Assembly: GCA_030374765.1 (NCBI GenBank)
Contig: JARGXX010000083.1
Location: 1 to 26,627, forward strand
Origin: Agarophyton chilense
Taxonomy: Eukaryota > Rhodophyta > Florideophyceae > Gracilariales > Gracilariaceae
Length of the DNA stretch: 26,627 bases
Direction: 5' to 3'
A program made the translations under genes and the position numbers. This document shows positions 1-9,263 of the stretch, in pieces. The notes beneath the pieces were generated by a model that was given only the letters and a program-made list of their open reading frames with translations, did no database searches and was not told the DNA's origin. How positions within the stretch are numbered: position 1 is the first letter of the stretch; each line of letters begins with the position of its first letter.

Positions 1-1461
1 AGAAGCCAAGCTCTTGAAGCTGTCGCTATAGCGGCCAAGAGGTCATCAGACGTCCCTCGCATGTTGGAGCTTCGTTTTGAGGCTGAAGATATACATGATG
101 TGGTATTTGATATAATCGACTACATCGTCGACGACAATAGCAAGGCTCTTGTTACTGATTTTCGTGACTTGGTTCGTACACTCTTTAGCATTGCGCTGAC
201 TGACAAAAGCAGCACAATTGCAAAGAAATATGAAGAAAATAAGACATTGTACGGAGACGAAGCCGTGTATCTTATGTTCAGGCTGTACCATTTTATATTT
301 GAGAGGATAGATACTGCACGAACCTTGGCGAAAGAACAAATTGCTGATAGAGAATGGAGACGGTCTATGAACGAAGAAGGAAGAAAGAAACTTACAATCC
401 GAACACATGCGCTAAAGATCGAATCTAAGCCGTGGCATATAACAAAGGTCTTAAACGGTGCCGAAATTGACAACAAGTTCAAGCTGGGTCCCGAAACTGA
501 GAGCCCAGAGGAGATTTTCAGCACCTTCGTGGAGCACACTAAAGAGTTTGGAAAGGGAAAGCTTGAATGGGCAAAATTTGAAGACAAACTTCGTGTACTT
601 TTAGGCTCTGACTCGTATTGTCTGTTCACGATTGACAAGGCCCTGCAGAAACTTGTAAAGGCCATCGAAGCAGTGTATCAAAAGGAAAGTCGGTCACTTC
701 CTTTTTGCGAGATGTTTATGAAGACTCAATCCCTCCTTGATGAATGCAAAAACAACCGAGGTGAACAGAGTGAGGAGGGGTGCGATGTGATACACTCTGT
801 AGCAGTATGCCGTCATATCGTGGAGACTCGTGATTCTGGAACAACTTTGATGCGTTTTCAAATGGGGGGTGGCCAAAACGAAGTGAGGCAATTGCGCATC
901 AGTGTCGTGGGATATACAACTGATGAGGGGGGTATGGCATCTCTGGAAAAGGAAATTGAGCTGAAAGATGAGTTTCTAGAATTCTGTAGTTCATTCGGAG
1001 ACTGCAAGAAGCATTGGAAGTCTTATGAGATAGAGAACGAGGAAGAAGCAGCTAATGAAAGGGAGAGGAATGAAATAAGCAAGAAACGTACCCGCTCTGA
1101 AAATGGCACTTCGGGAAGCCCAACAAAGCGAAGGCGGAAACACAATCCAGATTTTCTTCGCTACGTTAGGAGTCCTGAGAAACTTACAGAAAAACTGCGA
1201 GTTGCTCCTCTTCTAATCAAAAATGATCTTCGATGGACATTCAAAGAAGACGGAAGGAAGTTCCCCGCTGTGGGGACGTCTGACATCCTAATGAATTTAT
1301 CAAGAGGCAGATGGAGTCGAACGTATAAAGACCAGAAAAGACTGCGGATGAAGATTAAGATCAAGAGATCAGACGTCAAGCAGTCCAATTCAATTGAGAA
1401 TGAGCCGAAGGTTCCGGCTGATGTACAGATGTTAGATACACGAAGTGGTGAAAGAGGATAG
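1..1461 (+). CDS. SIN3-like transcriptional co-repressor, C-terminal part (5' partial)
   Basis: The frame is open from base 1 and ends at TAG 1459-1461, so the window begins inside the gene; the first ATG at 61 is probably internal. SIN3 proteins are nuclear scaffolds that link DNA-binding factors to histone deacetylases. Two blocks support the call: YLMFRLYHFIFERI (about 268-310), like the FFRLHQ..CERL segment of SIN3, and FEDKLRVLLGSDSYCLFTID (about 577-636), like the FEDALR..FGT..Y.LYTLDK segment of the SIN3 C-terminal domain, followed by a KLVKAIEAV helix. A basic, nuclear-localisation-like cluster (KKRTR, KRRRKH) lies at about 1081-1145. No intron interrupts 487 codons. The PAH repeats and HDAC-interaction region would lie upstream, outside the window. 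The family call is by recalled motifs, not alignment; function in this organism is inferred. Confidence 0.72.
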   Translation, partial: RSQALEAVAIAAKRSSDVPRMLELRFEAEDIHDVVFDIIDYIVDDNSKALVTDFRDLVRTLFSIALTDKSSTIAKKYEENKTLYGDEAVYLMFRLYHFIFERIDTARTLAKEQIADREWRRSMNEEGRKKLTIRTHALKIESKPWHITKVLNGAEIDNKFKLGPETESPEEIFSTFVEHTKEFGKGKLEWAKFEDKLRVLLGSDSYCLFTIDKALQKLVKAIEAVYQKESRSLPFCEMFMKTQSLLDECKNNRGEQSEEGCDVIHSVAVCRHIVETRDSGTTLMRFQMGGGQNEVRQLRISVVGYTTDEGGMASLEKEIELKDEFLEFCSSFGDCKKHWKSYEIENEEEAANERERNEISKKRTRSENGTSGSPTKRRRKHNPDFLRYVRSPEKLTEKLRVAPLLIKNDLRWTFKEDGRKFPAVGTSDILMNLSRGRWSRTYKDQKRLRMKIKIKRSDVKQSNSIENEPKVPADVQMLDTRSGERG

Positions 1462-1689
1462 CAACGATTAAGATGAATTTTTGATCCGATGTTCAGAAAA
1501 GCAAGCACTGTTCATACATAGACATTGATAAGCTTACCGTAACATTGAACGATAGTTAGTGTCTCGCACCGCGTACTCGAGAAGGTCGCTGAGTTCCTCC
1601 AATTTGTAAACAGAGAAGACTAACTTTGACGTTGTTTGTGATGCTACACATACAATAGAGATATTGTCATCATCGTCATGCCCTGAATC
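1462..1689. other. Downstream flank of the SIN3-like gene
   Basis: About 230 bases between the SIN3-like stop and the first recognisable transposon remnant. It should contain the 3' UTR of the gene, but I see no unambiguous polyadenylation signal, RNA gene or reading frame here. Confidence 0.4.
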
Positions 1690-2405
1690 GTGGGTGTTTT
1701 GATAGACGCATTCTTCCCTGACACGCTTGCTCTTGGGGCACCTCCAACGTTAGGGTCCAACGAAGTGAAAGTTCCTAACTTGGAACTGTTTCATTGGACG
1801 CCGGTGCATCTAAAATTATCTCAATTTTGCAACTCACCTGAAATTAGATTGAAGCTTCCTCTTTTAACAGTGAGCCCAGCGGTGAGCCTACTGAAATTCG
1901 AAACTCTGTGCAAGGAGAAATTGATGATTTGAAAATATTTACAACCAATAGCGGTTGGGTGAAAGACCGTCTTACAGCGTTTTGTGCTAATGGTGACAAA
2001 GCTCTACTCGCTGTTATTGGCACAAGCAGCAAAACCAGAAAGCTTTCCAAGACATTTCAAAGACATGCGAGACCTTGGGACCTTGGGATCTATTATCAAG
2101 CTCAGAAGAGGGCCTGGAACACGCAACAGCTGTGAAAAAAAACTGCAAGTACCGCAGACTTGCCTGTAAAGTGTCGTGGTAAGACGAATGTGGTTTTGAT
2201 GGATAATGGCTTTGCGCACGCGATTAATTACAACTTAGACAATCATAGGGCTTCCTTTATACACCAAAATCTAACGTCACAGTTGCAGCTTGCAGATGCT
2301 GTCGTTGGTCGTTCATTTAAATTCATGTACAGGAAGTTATTCATCAACCATTTATTGAATTTTGCACTGTCTACGACGAAACGAGGGAATTATAGATACA
2401 ATTAA
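1690..2405 (+). pseudogene. Decayed pogo/Tigger-type (DDE_1) transposase remnant
   Basis: The clearest part is frame 2160-2405, which reads NVVLMDNGFAHA, then NLTSQLQLADAVVGRSFK and YRKLFINHLL. This matches the second and third catalytic aspartates of pogo/Tigger transposases (LLLDNA.AH ... NTTS.LQP.D.GVI..FK..YR). The aspartates are at 2202-2204 and 2295-2297 with 30 residues between them, a typical DD30-36D spacing for this superfamily. Upstream, frame 1690-1932 (NLELFHW) and frame 1908-2135 (SGWVKDR) faintly resemble the CENP-B-type helix-turn-helix of these transposases. The segment carrying the first aspartate, normally well over 100 residues, is missing, so the copy is internally deleted as well as frameshifted. 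I could not identify terminal inverted repeats or a TA duplication. Confidence 0.55.
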
Positions 2406-3025
2406 ATTGAAAGAGACAATGTTTTTACTTTGAATGCGGTTTGATTTATGGCTAAAGACCAGTACCTTGTACCTAGACTTTTTGCTAAAAGCTTTGAAAA
2501 GCTCTGGGTCGGACAAACCACAGTGACAGAGACATAATTGAATACACTGTTGTTAGACGCTGTGAGTTATCGCTCATTGTGTACGTCGGATGTTCTGTGA
2601 GATGGATTATGAAGGGCAATTTCGAACCAGGACAAGATCGCCTGCTCCACTGAGAGGCTTGCTCTTCCCTCTCTGCGTCGATCTGGTTTACTTTTTAGGA
2701 CTCTACCTTTCAGTCTTCTTTGTGCCCTTTCGATCTGATAAAATCTCTGAAGCTGATAATTTCTTTGCACTCACGGCGTACTATGCGTTCAATTGGGTTC
2801 TGTGTAGATACAAGTGAGGTTGCAGCATCGATACCCTTTCATTGCTCTTATTGCATCTTGACTCCCATATAATACGTCTCATACCATTATGTCTCACATA
2901 CTCTCCACTTACATTATATTACTGTCAAACAACTTTGTATCAAACAGCTTACGTCCATGTATTGCTGTTCAATGCGTATGAACGATTTAAAGGGAGCTTT
3001 AACATCCTTGTGACGGCGAAGTGGT
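2406..3025. other. AT-rich intergenic stretch, nothing recognised
   Basis: About 620 bases with only short open frames (for example 2590-2817 and 2842-3075, +) that show no family motif and no coding-like composition. It lies between a pogo-type and a copia-type remnant, so it may be further degraded transposon DNA, but nothing in it supports a specific call. Confidence 0.4.
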
Positions 3026-3356
3026 TCAGAAATCTGTGGGAAATCGGATTATGTTTTTCAAAGCTGCAATATTAACTTTTCCTTGAACCCACCTTAATAA
3101 GTTCAGCTCTTTGAATTCAAATGAATCACGGAGACGTTGCACAGTTTGGCCTAAGCTGTATTTTTTCCTCTCCTGTAGCGTCTTTATCGTGTCAAGACAT
3201 CCTTTCAAATCTACACTGAGTACATGATAGAATTTGTCAGCAGTAGTAACAGATATCAAAGCACACTTAACGTTGTAAACGCATTCATTAGCACCCGTTT
3301 ATGCCAAAATTTCGGCGCCATAGGAAGAGTAAGACACTCCTCTCTGCTTCATGCTT
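3026..3356 (-). pseudogene. Copia-type retrotransposon RNase H remnant
   Basis: On the minus strand a frame reads GVSYSSYGAEILA, then a stop (about 3297-3306), then FYHVLSVDLKGCLDTIKTLQ, TVQRLRDSFE and LRWVQGKVNIAAL. The order SSY.AE, then a V-D-(x)-L-DTI segment, then LRW..GK.NIADALT is the usual C-terminal RNase H pattern of Ty1/copia-like polyproteins. Only this C-terminal piece remains. It carries at least one in-frame stop and ends after KNIIRFPTDF. About 45 bases separate the last recognisable residues from the 5' LTR of gypsy copy 1, so the gypsy insertion or a later rearrangement may have removed the rest. I find no continuation beyond 14525. Confidence 0.5.
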
Positions 3357-3399
3357 GCGCAGTCAATAAGATGGTACGTTCTAGCATCTCCCTCATCAA

Positions 3400-4285
3400 T
3401 GACGTGCAATTTCCTTCAAATGGTTTCTTCCCAGGACTTACAGATGTCGCTCGCTTGAGGACTAGCTTGGGTTATGACAAGCTATACCGCTATTGCGTGC
3501 CGACGGCCGGTTAGGACCAGAGGTGCACACTGGTGGAACACGTGGACTGCATGGATGCCGACGCGCGAGTGCGAGGCGTGCCACACGTGGCCCGGATTCT
3601 ACCTAATGGTTAGTATTATTTCGTAATTTTCAGTATTTATTGAGCTACGCTATCGCAATTTTGTGTCTAATTTTCGGGCGCGCGCCCACTTTCAGAGCCC
3701 GCGCGCCACACTACTTAGGAGGTTGAGCACTGCTCCCCAGTAAACACCCTCTTGGGAAATACCGAGAAGGGAGTCTTGGCTCTGAACTTTTCGCCTTCGG
3801 TGCGTCTTCACCGCATACTGCGTGAGCGACCGTTGCACGTTTGTTCATCCACCCCTCTGTCGACCATAGTGCTATCACCACCGTGGGTTCATATTTAATC
3901 GCCGACACTTGTCGTAGTCTCGCCCCTGTATAGGGTTTCGCCCCCGTTTCCTCTTGTTCTCCTTTCTGGCTCTCGTGAGTGGCCGCCTCACTCAGCCCGC
4001 TCGACCCCCTCATACGAGTGATTCCTCGCTCCTTTTCCGACAATCGCCGTGATACCGCTCCGCCTAGGATTAGTCACACCCCGGACTGTGCCGTGCTCAC
4101 CTAAACACTCTAGGTATATCCCGCCGGATTCGCATCGGTCTTACACCCGACTTCGTCGTGCCTTTCCAGAGTGGCTCTGTTTCTGTGCTCCGCTGGGACG
4201 CGTCTCCTCCGCCTGAGGCGTGCCTCTCAAGAGAGGAAGATCCCGAACATCTTCGTGGTGTCTCCGCTCCAAGCGTTGTCCTACA
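3400..4285 (+). repeat. 5' LTR of gypsy copy 1 (886 bp)
   Basis: Starts TGACGTGCAA and ends TTGTCCTACA, aligning throughout with 13639-14525. The outer end differs from the TGAAGGACAA end of the 3' LTR, spoiling the terminal inverted repeat. Visible mismatches cluster in the first 350 bases (roughly one in ten by eye), much more than between the 3' LTRs of the two copies. It contains a GC-rich palindrome at about 3677-3688. A possible TATA-like element (catattta) lies near 3890; the transcription start is not determinable by eye. Confidence 0.9.
3676..3689. promoter_or_regulatory. GC palindrome within the LTR
   Basis: The perfect 12-bp palindrome GGGCGCGCGCCC, followed closely by a second GC block (CCCGCGCGCC), lies in the 5' LTR. 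It recurs in the 3' LTR near 13916 and in copy 2 near 18670. Persistence in three LTRs that differ elsewhere suggests a functional cis element in U3 (a binding site or nucleosome-excluding CpG block), but the role is inferred. Confidence 0.35.
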
Positions 4286-4288
4286 AAC

Positions 4289-4318
4289 TGGTCTCCCGAC
4301 TTAGAAGTTTGAGTCGGG
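4289..4318 (+). promoter_or_regulatory. Putative primer binding site with overlapping hairpin
   Basis: Three bases after the LTR end the sequence is TGGTCTCCCGACTTAGAAG. A leading TGG is expected of a site complementary to a tRNA 3' CCA end. I do not recognise the matching tRNA; it is not the usual initiator-Met site. CCCGACT (4295-4301) is perfectly complementary to AGTCGGG (4312-4318) across a 10-base loop, so the site can fold on itself. Confidence 0.5.
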
Positions 4319-4450
4319 CACGCTCAGTCACGATTAATCGGAAAGAGGACTCACAAATTGAGGTTGATCTCAGTTGCCGTCTTTGAGGAAGTTTCTTGGC
4401 CCCACTAGCCGATCGGGTTTGGGTACTCATGTGTAACGGATTCTGATCTC

Positions 4451-6511
4451 ATGTCGTCCAAAGACCGTCCGAGGACGCGGAGTCAAACCGGGGCACCGGA
4501 ACCATCTCAACCATCCCATATCCCGGTCTGTTCACGGTCTCATACCGGTGGATCGACTGGCGTGCCAGTTGGAAGGACCTCGAGACCTCCTGTCTCTGAT
4601 TCGACACCCCCAGCAAGTGGAGCAGGACCGGCGTCTGCCTCCGCCCAGATGCTCTCCCCTGCTAGGGATGTCACCCTCCATCCCAGCTTTGCAGCTGTGG
4701 AAGAGCAACTCCGCTCTATGCGGGAAGCTCAAGTCATCCTTGCAGAGGAGTTTGATTCCCTTCGCAAGGAGGTGGATGACACTTCTACGGAGGATTTTTC
4801 TGAGGACCTCCGTGTCCTCCGTGCGGATGTGAACTCGATTCTAGAGTCCCTTGGTGGACCCTCGGCCTTTTTCAAGGACGTCACGGACAAGTTCTCGCGC
4901 GTCCGAAGCCGTCTCGAGACGTTGGAACAAACCCTAATGTCGGGGGATGATCCGGCCGAGCCGGTTGCAGTATCCCACAAGGAAAGAAAGGAAGAGAACC
5001 GCCAGGCTCGAAAGAAGCGAAGGAACACGGATCCCGAACCGTCAGACTCCTCAACCTCGGAGTCCGACTCTTCCGATTCATCGGTGGAAGTAGCTCGCCG
5101 TGAGCGTTCCTCACGCTCAAAGCGGTCAAAAACCACCCATGGTGTGATCTGCGCCTGCACGAAGGGAAGGAAGCACACAGGTTTGAAGGAGCTGAAACCG
5201 ACCAATTCGCTCGTTTAGAAGCTCTTATCATACCGGTACTACCGTTTTGAGGACTTCTCTTTGGATCGCACACCCCGTGGTACGGGAAGAGTGCAGGACT
5301 GCATTAACCGAATGCAGCTCTCACTTCGCAACCAGTTGTTTTCTGGAGAAGACCCAATATTGGTGTTGGATTTCTTGGCACGCTTTGTCGCGGAAGCTGA
5401 CATCCTTGGAATGAACGAGGGACAGGCCTACATTGCCTTACCGTACTTCTTACGTGGGCTTGCAGAAGACCAGTATCACTCTGTCAGAGGTTCATCACGC
5501 GTCTCCGAAGGAGGGGTCACATGCTGGCCTGAAGCAGTTCAATACCTTTTGAGGTCGTATGCTACTAACTCCGCCATTCAGCAGGGTATACTAGCCCTGC
5601 GGGACACTCGCTGACGTCCAGGCGAGTCGGAAACCGATTATTCGTCGCGCCTTAACAAAACCTTCCACCGCTGTGGCAATATTTACCCCACTGAAGAGCG
5701 TTGTATCATGTTTGTCGATGGTTTGGACCCGGCGATCCGGACTCTTGTTGCTCGACGTCGAGAAGATAGACCTAAAGCCTCGTATTTGGAACTAGTGCAG
5801 ATCGCTCGCGCAGAAGGTGAAGCCCTGGGCGCACGCACTCCTGGATCCAGGATTAGGTCCGCAAAAGCGTTGATGTTACAACCGGGTACCCCGTCAGCTT
5901 CGATTATCGACGAACGGGCCTCTCGAAAGGATTATGATAACTTGCAGCTAGCCCATAGCGACGTTCATTCCATCCCGACAACGGAGTTACCCTCAACCTT
6001 GGACGAGTCATAATACGTGATTGAGGATGACAGGCTACTCTATGCGTATAATGGTCGCGTTGGTCCGACACGCGTCCCACACGAGAGTGGCAATGTCCGC
6101 TTTTCGCGTCCTGGTTGGAGAGATACCCGCCCCGCGATGTGGTTCGCCGAGCCTCGCCACCCAACACCAGCTTCTGGTCTGATTTGTCATCTCTGCTACA
6201 AACCAGGCCATACTTCTCCACAATGTGTGTTTTCTCTCCTAGAATGGGCACAAATCGTAGTCAATTACGAGGCCCTATCCCCGGAGGAGAAAGCAGCTGT
6301 TCCAATTGCATCGTATATTCGTGCTCGAACGGATGTTCCACGTCACTTGTCGCTTTTCCGAGCTCGGGTCGTACCTGCACCGGATTCCCGTGTCACCGAC
6401 GTGGTCGGTCACCCCACCGCTTCTGCAGTACCATCTGAACCTGATGCCCAGTCGTTGCCCGCTCAATGCCCTGAGCAGCCGCCTCCGGCGGAGCAGGCCC
6501 AGAAAAACTAA
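4451..6511 (+). pseudogene. gag: Gag polyprotein of copy 1 (687 codons, three in-frame stops)
   Basis: Structural protein that would form the virus-like particle and bind the RNA. From the ATG at 4451: a Ser/Pro/Thr-rich N-terminus (about residues 1-75); a helical, probably coiled-coil stretch (about 80-160); a basic and acidic-serine region with NLS-like KKRR and RSKRSK (about 180-240); a capsid-type domain from about 5261 to 5860 (FLARFV, YFLRGLAEDQY, WPEAVQYLLRSY, ETDYSSRLNKTFHRC); and a CCHC zinc knuckle at 6185-6226 (CHLCYKPGHTSPQC). The reading frame is constant throughout but is broken by TAG 5216-5218, TGA 5612-5614 and TAA 6011-6013. The last is CAA in copy 2. The true stop, TAA 6509-6511, directly follows a slippery-like sequence. 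The start is chosen as the first ATG giving the long N-terminal frame. Confidence 0.85.
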
Positions 6512-6537
6512 ATGTGAGAGTCTCCTCTCAAGGAGAC
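6502..6537 (+). promoter_or_regulatory. Candidate -1 ribosomal frameshift site between Gag and Pol
   Basis: In the Gag frame the sequence reads CAG AAA AAC TAA: the slippery-like heptamer G AAA AAC (6502-6508) immediately precedes the Gag stop. Pol is open in the -1 frame across this point. Eleven bases downstream, GTCTCCT (6520-6526) pairs perfectly with AGGAGAC (6531-6537) around a 4-base loop. The same bases are present in copy 2. The first base is G rather than the A of the canonical A AAA AAC, and the spacer is a little long, so efficiency is uncertain. Confidence 0.5.
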
Positions 6538-7560
6538 GCGCCCTCAGAGTCGAGGTCGACGGCGCCCGAGGCGTCCAAGCCTCGCTCCCGGGTCAAAATC
6601 CTTTCAAGGAAAGAGGCCGTCAATGACGTGAACTCGAAACACTTTAGTGTTCTGCGTCGTCCGTGGAAACGTGTTTCCCATAACCGGTTCCCGGATAGAG
6701 TTCTGGTGATGGCCAAGAGAAACTACAAGGTCTATGCTGACCTTGGCCTTTCACCCCAGTTTATGGTGCGACACCTTACCGTCTTAGAAACCGGTGCCGG
6801 TCCGAACTTTGTCGTGTAGGAAGTGTTACCGCCTGCTTTGCAGTCTTGGATCCGCCGCTACCACGTCCCGGAGGTCGCTGACGCGAACAACAAACCGTTG
6901 GATACGGTGGGGTGCAAAAAACTGGTAGTCCGCGTTGGCGCTCGCGTGGTGAAACTCGACTTCGTCGTATGTCGGAAATTAGCCGCCCCAGTCATCTTGG
7001 GTTGCGACTTTTGCGACCGCTTCGTCGAAGCGATCTTGTCCCGCCAACGGCGTGTCGAGATGGAGGATGGATCGTCCACTCCGATCGTTCGTCGTCCGCT
7101 TAGGCGTGCCACGAAGAAGCATGCCCCGCTACCGGCAGCACAAGAACCTGGACCGGATAACCGTGAATCTAATAAGCTCTGCGTCGCAGCGTCGTTGTGC
7201 GTCCCGCCTGAGTCCCAAATGATGGTGATAGTAACGTCCCGTCAACACGGACTCCCGGTCTTGCAACCATTTCCGTCACTGTATAACATGCACAGCCTCG
7301 CAATTGCAAATGGAATCGTCCATGTGGAGCCAAACCAACCGTTTCACGTGCTGATCGCCAATCTGGGGACTGTACCCCAGTATCTGGTGAAGAACCAAGT
7401 GATAGGGTCCGTCATGCCGCACCCCATCGCTATGGTGCCGACAAAGCTGACCGCAGCTGACCTTCTCGGACTCGTTCACTCTAAGGAGGGGGAAAGCCCG
7501 GAACCCGTTTCATCGCCGGTACCCGGGGTTCAACCTGTAATATCAGGGACGCAGCCCGTT
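6514..7560 (+). pseudogene. pol: Pol of copy 1: protease region and linker
   Basis: First part of Pol, one frame behind Gag. A retropepsin-like domain spans about 6740-7060. The loop reads LETGAGPNFV where families normally have D-S/T-G, so the catalytic aspartate position is Glu (6787-6789). VILGCDF at about 6990-7010 matches the I-L-G-x-D-F strand of Ty3/gypsy proteases. TAG 6817-6819 interrupts the frame 10 residues after the Glu, and the frame then continues with no shift. Both the Glu and the stop are also in copy 2. The rest, to about 7560, is a low-conservation linker to RT. The protease would mature Gag and Pol if intact; as seen it is predicted inactive unless the stop is read through and Glu is tolerated. 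Confidence 0.8.
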
Positions 7561-8361
7561 TCAACGAGTGGTGACCGCCCCTATCCAGTCCAAGAGCTCG
7601 AGGACCTGGATCTCAGCCACGTCCCGGAGTTATACCGCCATCGATTTCGAGAACTTTTAAGGGACTTCACCACTATGTGGGACGGCTCCCTTGGTGAGAT
7701 TGCCACTACGGAACACCGAATTGATTTGCTACTGGGCACCCGACCCATCTCTCAGCACCCATACCGTGCCGGACCCGCCGCACGCGCGGAGGAAATGGCA
7801 CAAGTGGATAAAATGCTTCGAGCAGGAATCATTGAACCGGCTCAGTCGCTGTGGGCTTCTCTAGTAGTACTGGCTCCAAAGCAGTATAGTTCCTGGAGGT
7901 TTTGCGTCGATTACCGTCGGTTGAATGCCGTCACCGTCAAGGACGTGTATCCAATCCCAAGAATGGACGAGTACATTGACTCGCTGGACACCGCCACCGT
8001 TTTTACAACCCTGGACGCTATTTGGGGATACTGGCAAGTTCCGGTAAGGAAGCGAGACCAGGATAAAACCGCTTTCGCGTGTAACTCCGGTCTCTACCGT
8101 TTCAAACGGATTCTTTTTGGTCTTACCAACGCCCCCGCCACTTTCCAGCGAGCCATTTACATCCTATTAGCCCGCTTCAAATTGCATACCAGCCTGGTCT
8201 ACCTGGATGACATAATCGTCTTCCCAGATATTTTGGACAAACACCTCACTCATGTGAGGGATATCATGACCACGTTTCGAGATGCGGGTGTCACTCTTAA
8301 GTTGAAGAAATGTGACTTCTTCACGGACACCATGAAGTATCTCGGCCATGTTATCCGTTAA
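7561..8361 (+). pseudogene. pol: Pol of copy 1: reverse transcriptase
   Basis: RNA-dependent DNA polymerase domain in the frame continuous from 6823. Motifs run in order: HRIDLLLGTRPISQHPYR, MLRAGIIEPAQSLWAS, WRFCVDYRRLNAVTVKD with YPIPRMD, TTLDAIWGYWQVPV, TAFACNSGLYRF, FGLTNAPATFQR, the catalytic YLDD (8200-8211), and LKKCDFF..TMKYLGHVI. The catalytic aspartates are intact. TAA 8359-8361 stops the frame just after the YLGHVI motif, where families continue into the thumb and connection, so the chain would be released before RNase H. This segment appears identical in copy 2, including the stop. Confidence 0.93.
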
Positions 8362-9263
8362 AGACGTGTTACAATCGAGGAGACTGGTGTTAAGTCACTC
8401 AAAGAGGCTAAAGAACCGCGGACGCAAACCGAGCTTCGTTCCTTTCTGGGACTCGCAAACGTCTACGGACGATTCATCCCCAACTTTACGGACAAGGCTG
8501 CACCATTAAACGCGCTTTTGCGGAAAGGCCAACCACCAAAACTGGACCCCTTAACCGCGTTCAAACGGAATCTTTCAACTCTCTTAAGGATTCTGTCATC
8601 TCCGCCCCGATCCTCTCGTTTCCCAAGCCTGGAAGGCCCTTCACCGTAGATACGGACGCCAGCGACTACCAAGTAGGTTGTGCACTGTTTCAAACTGCAT
8701 CCAATGGGGAAAGACGCCCCGTAGGGTACTGGTCCCGATCGCTAGACGTCCACGAGAAGAATTACACCGTCTCAGAGAATGAATGCCTTGCAGTAGTGTG
8801 GGAATTACAAACGTTGCGCCCCTATCTCATGGGTAATCATTTCACCGTTTTAACGGACCACGCATCACTTCAATGGCTACTATCCATCTCGGAGCCTTCA
8901 GGCCGTTTGCTGCGTTGGCGTCTCCGTCTAGCGGAATTTGACTTTGACGTGCAGTACCGAAAAGGATCGTGCAACACCCAAGCCGATGCTCTCTCCAGCC
9001 TGGTCACTACTGGCGAAGCACTACCCGTCAAAGACCATGAAATACCCTGCTTTGCAGTGAATGGCGACGACGCTACCATCGAGGACGAGGAACGAGACAC
9101 GGACTCTACAGATCCCGGTTCCGAATCGGACGACTTTCTTCTCTCGGAAGATTCCAAGAAACCCTTACCGGGGAACTTCGTGCCTGTTACTCCCGAGGAG
9201 ATGATACGGGAGAAATTCGCTGACCCGTTCTGCGCGGAGGTCCGCGCTCAACTCAATGGATGA
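8362..9263 (+). pseudogene. pol: Pol of copy 1: RT connection and RNase H
   Basis: After the TAA the same frame resumes with LRSFLGLANVYGRFIPNFTD, the usual start of the RT connection. At a C run (8547-8550) the coding frame changes by -1. RNase H then reads TVDTDASDYQVGCALFQ, YTVSENECLAVVWEL (catalytic Glu), FTVLTDHASLQWLL and CNTQADALSSL, giving the D-E-D-D set of Ty3/gypsy RNase H. A tail rich in Asp, Glu and Ser follows (about 9070-9160), then MIREKFADPF leading toward integrase. The frame ends at TGA 9261-9263. The frame change and the TGA are both shared with copy 2. RNase H would degrade the RNA template during cDNA synthesis. Confidence 0.88.

Noticed and set aside
120..665. 181-codon minus-strand frame opposite the SIN3-like gene
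   Set aside because: It is a shadow of the plus-strand frame. The plus strand has family motifs; this frame has none and a low-complexity Ser-rich composition.
1765..1778. GTGAAAGTTCCTAA shared between the pogo-type remnant (about 1765) and the hAT region (about 15687)
   Set aside because: The 14-base match is isolated, with no extension on either side; treated as chance.
4729..5205. Minus-strand frame over gag with Ser/Glu repeats
   Set aside because: A mirror of the acidic-serine and basic stretch of Gag; no independent support.
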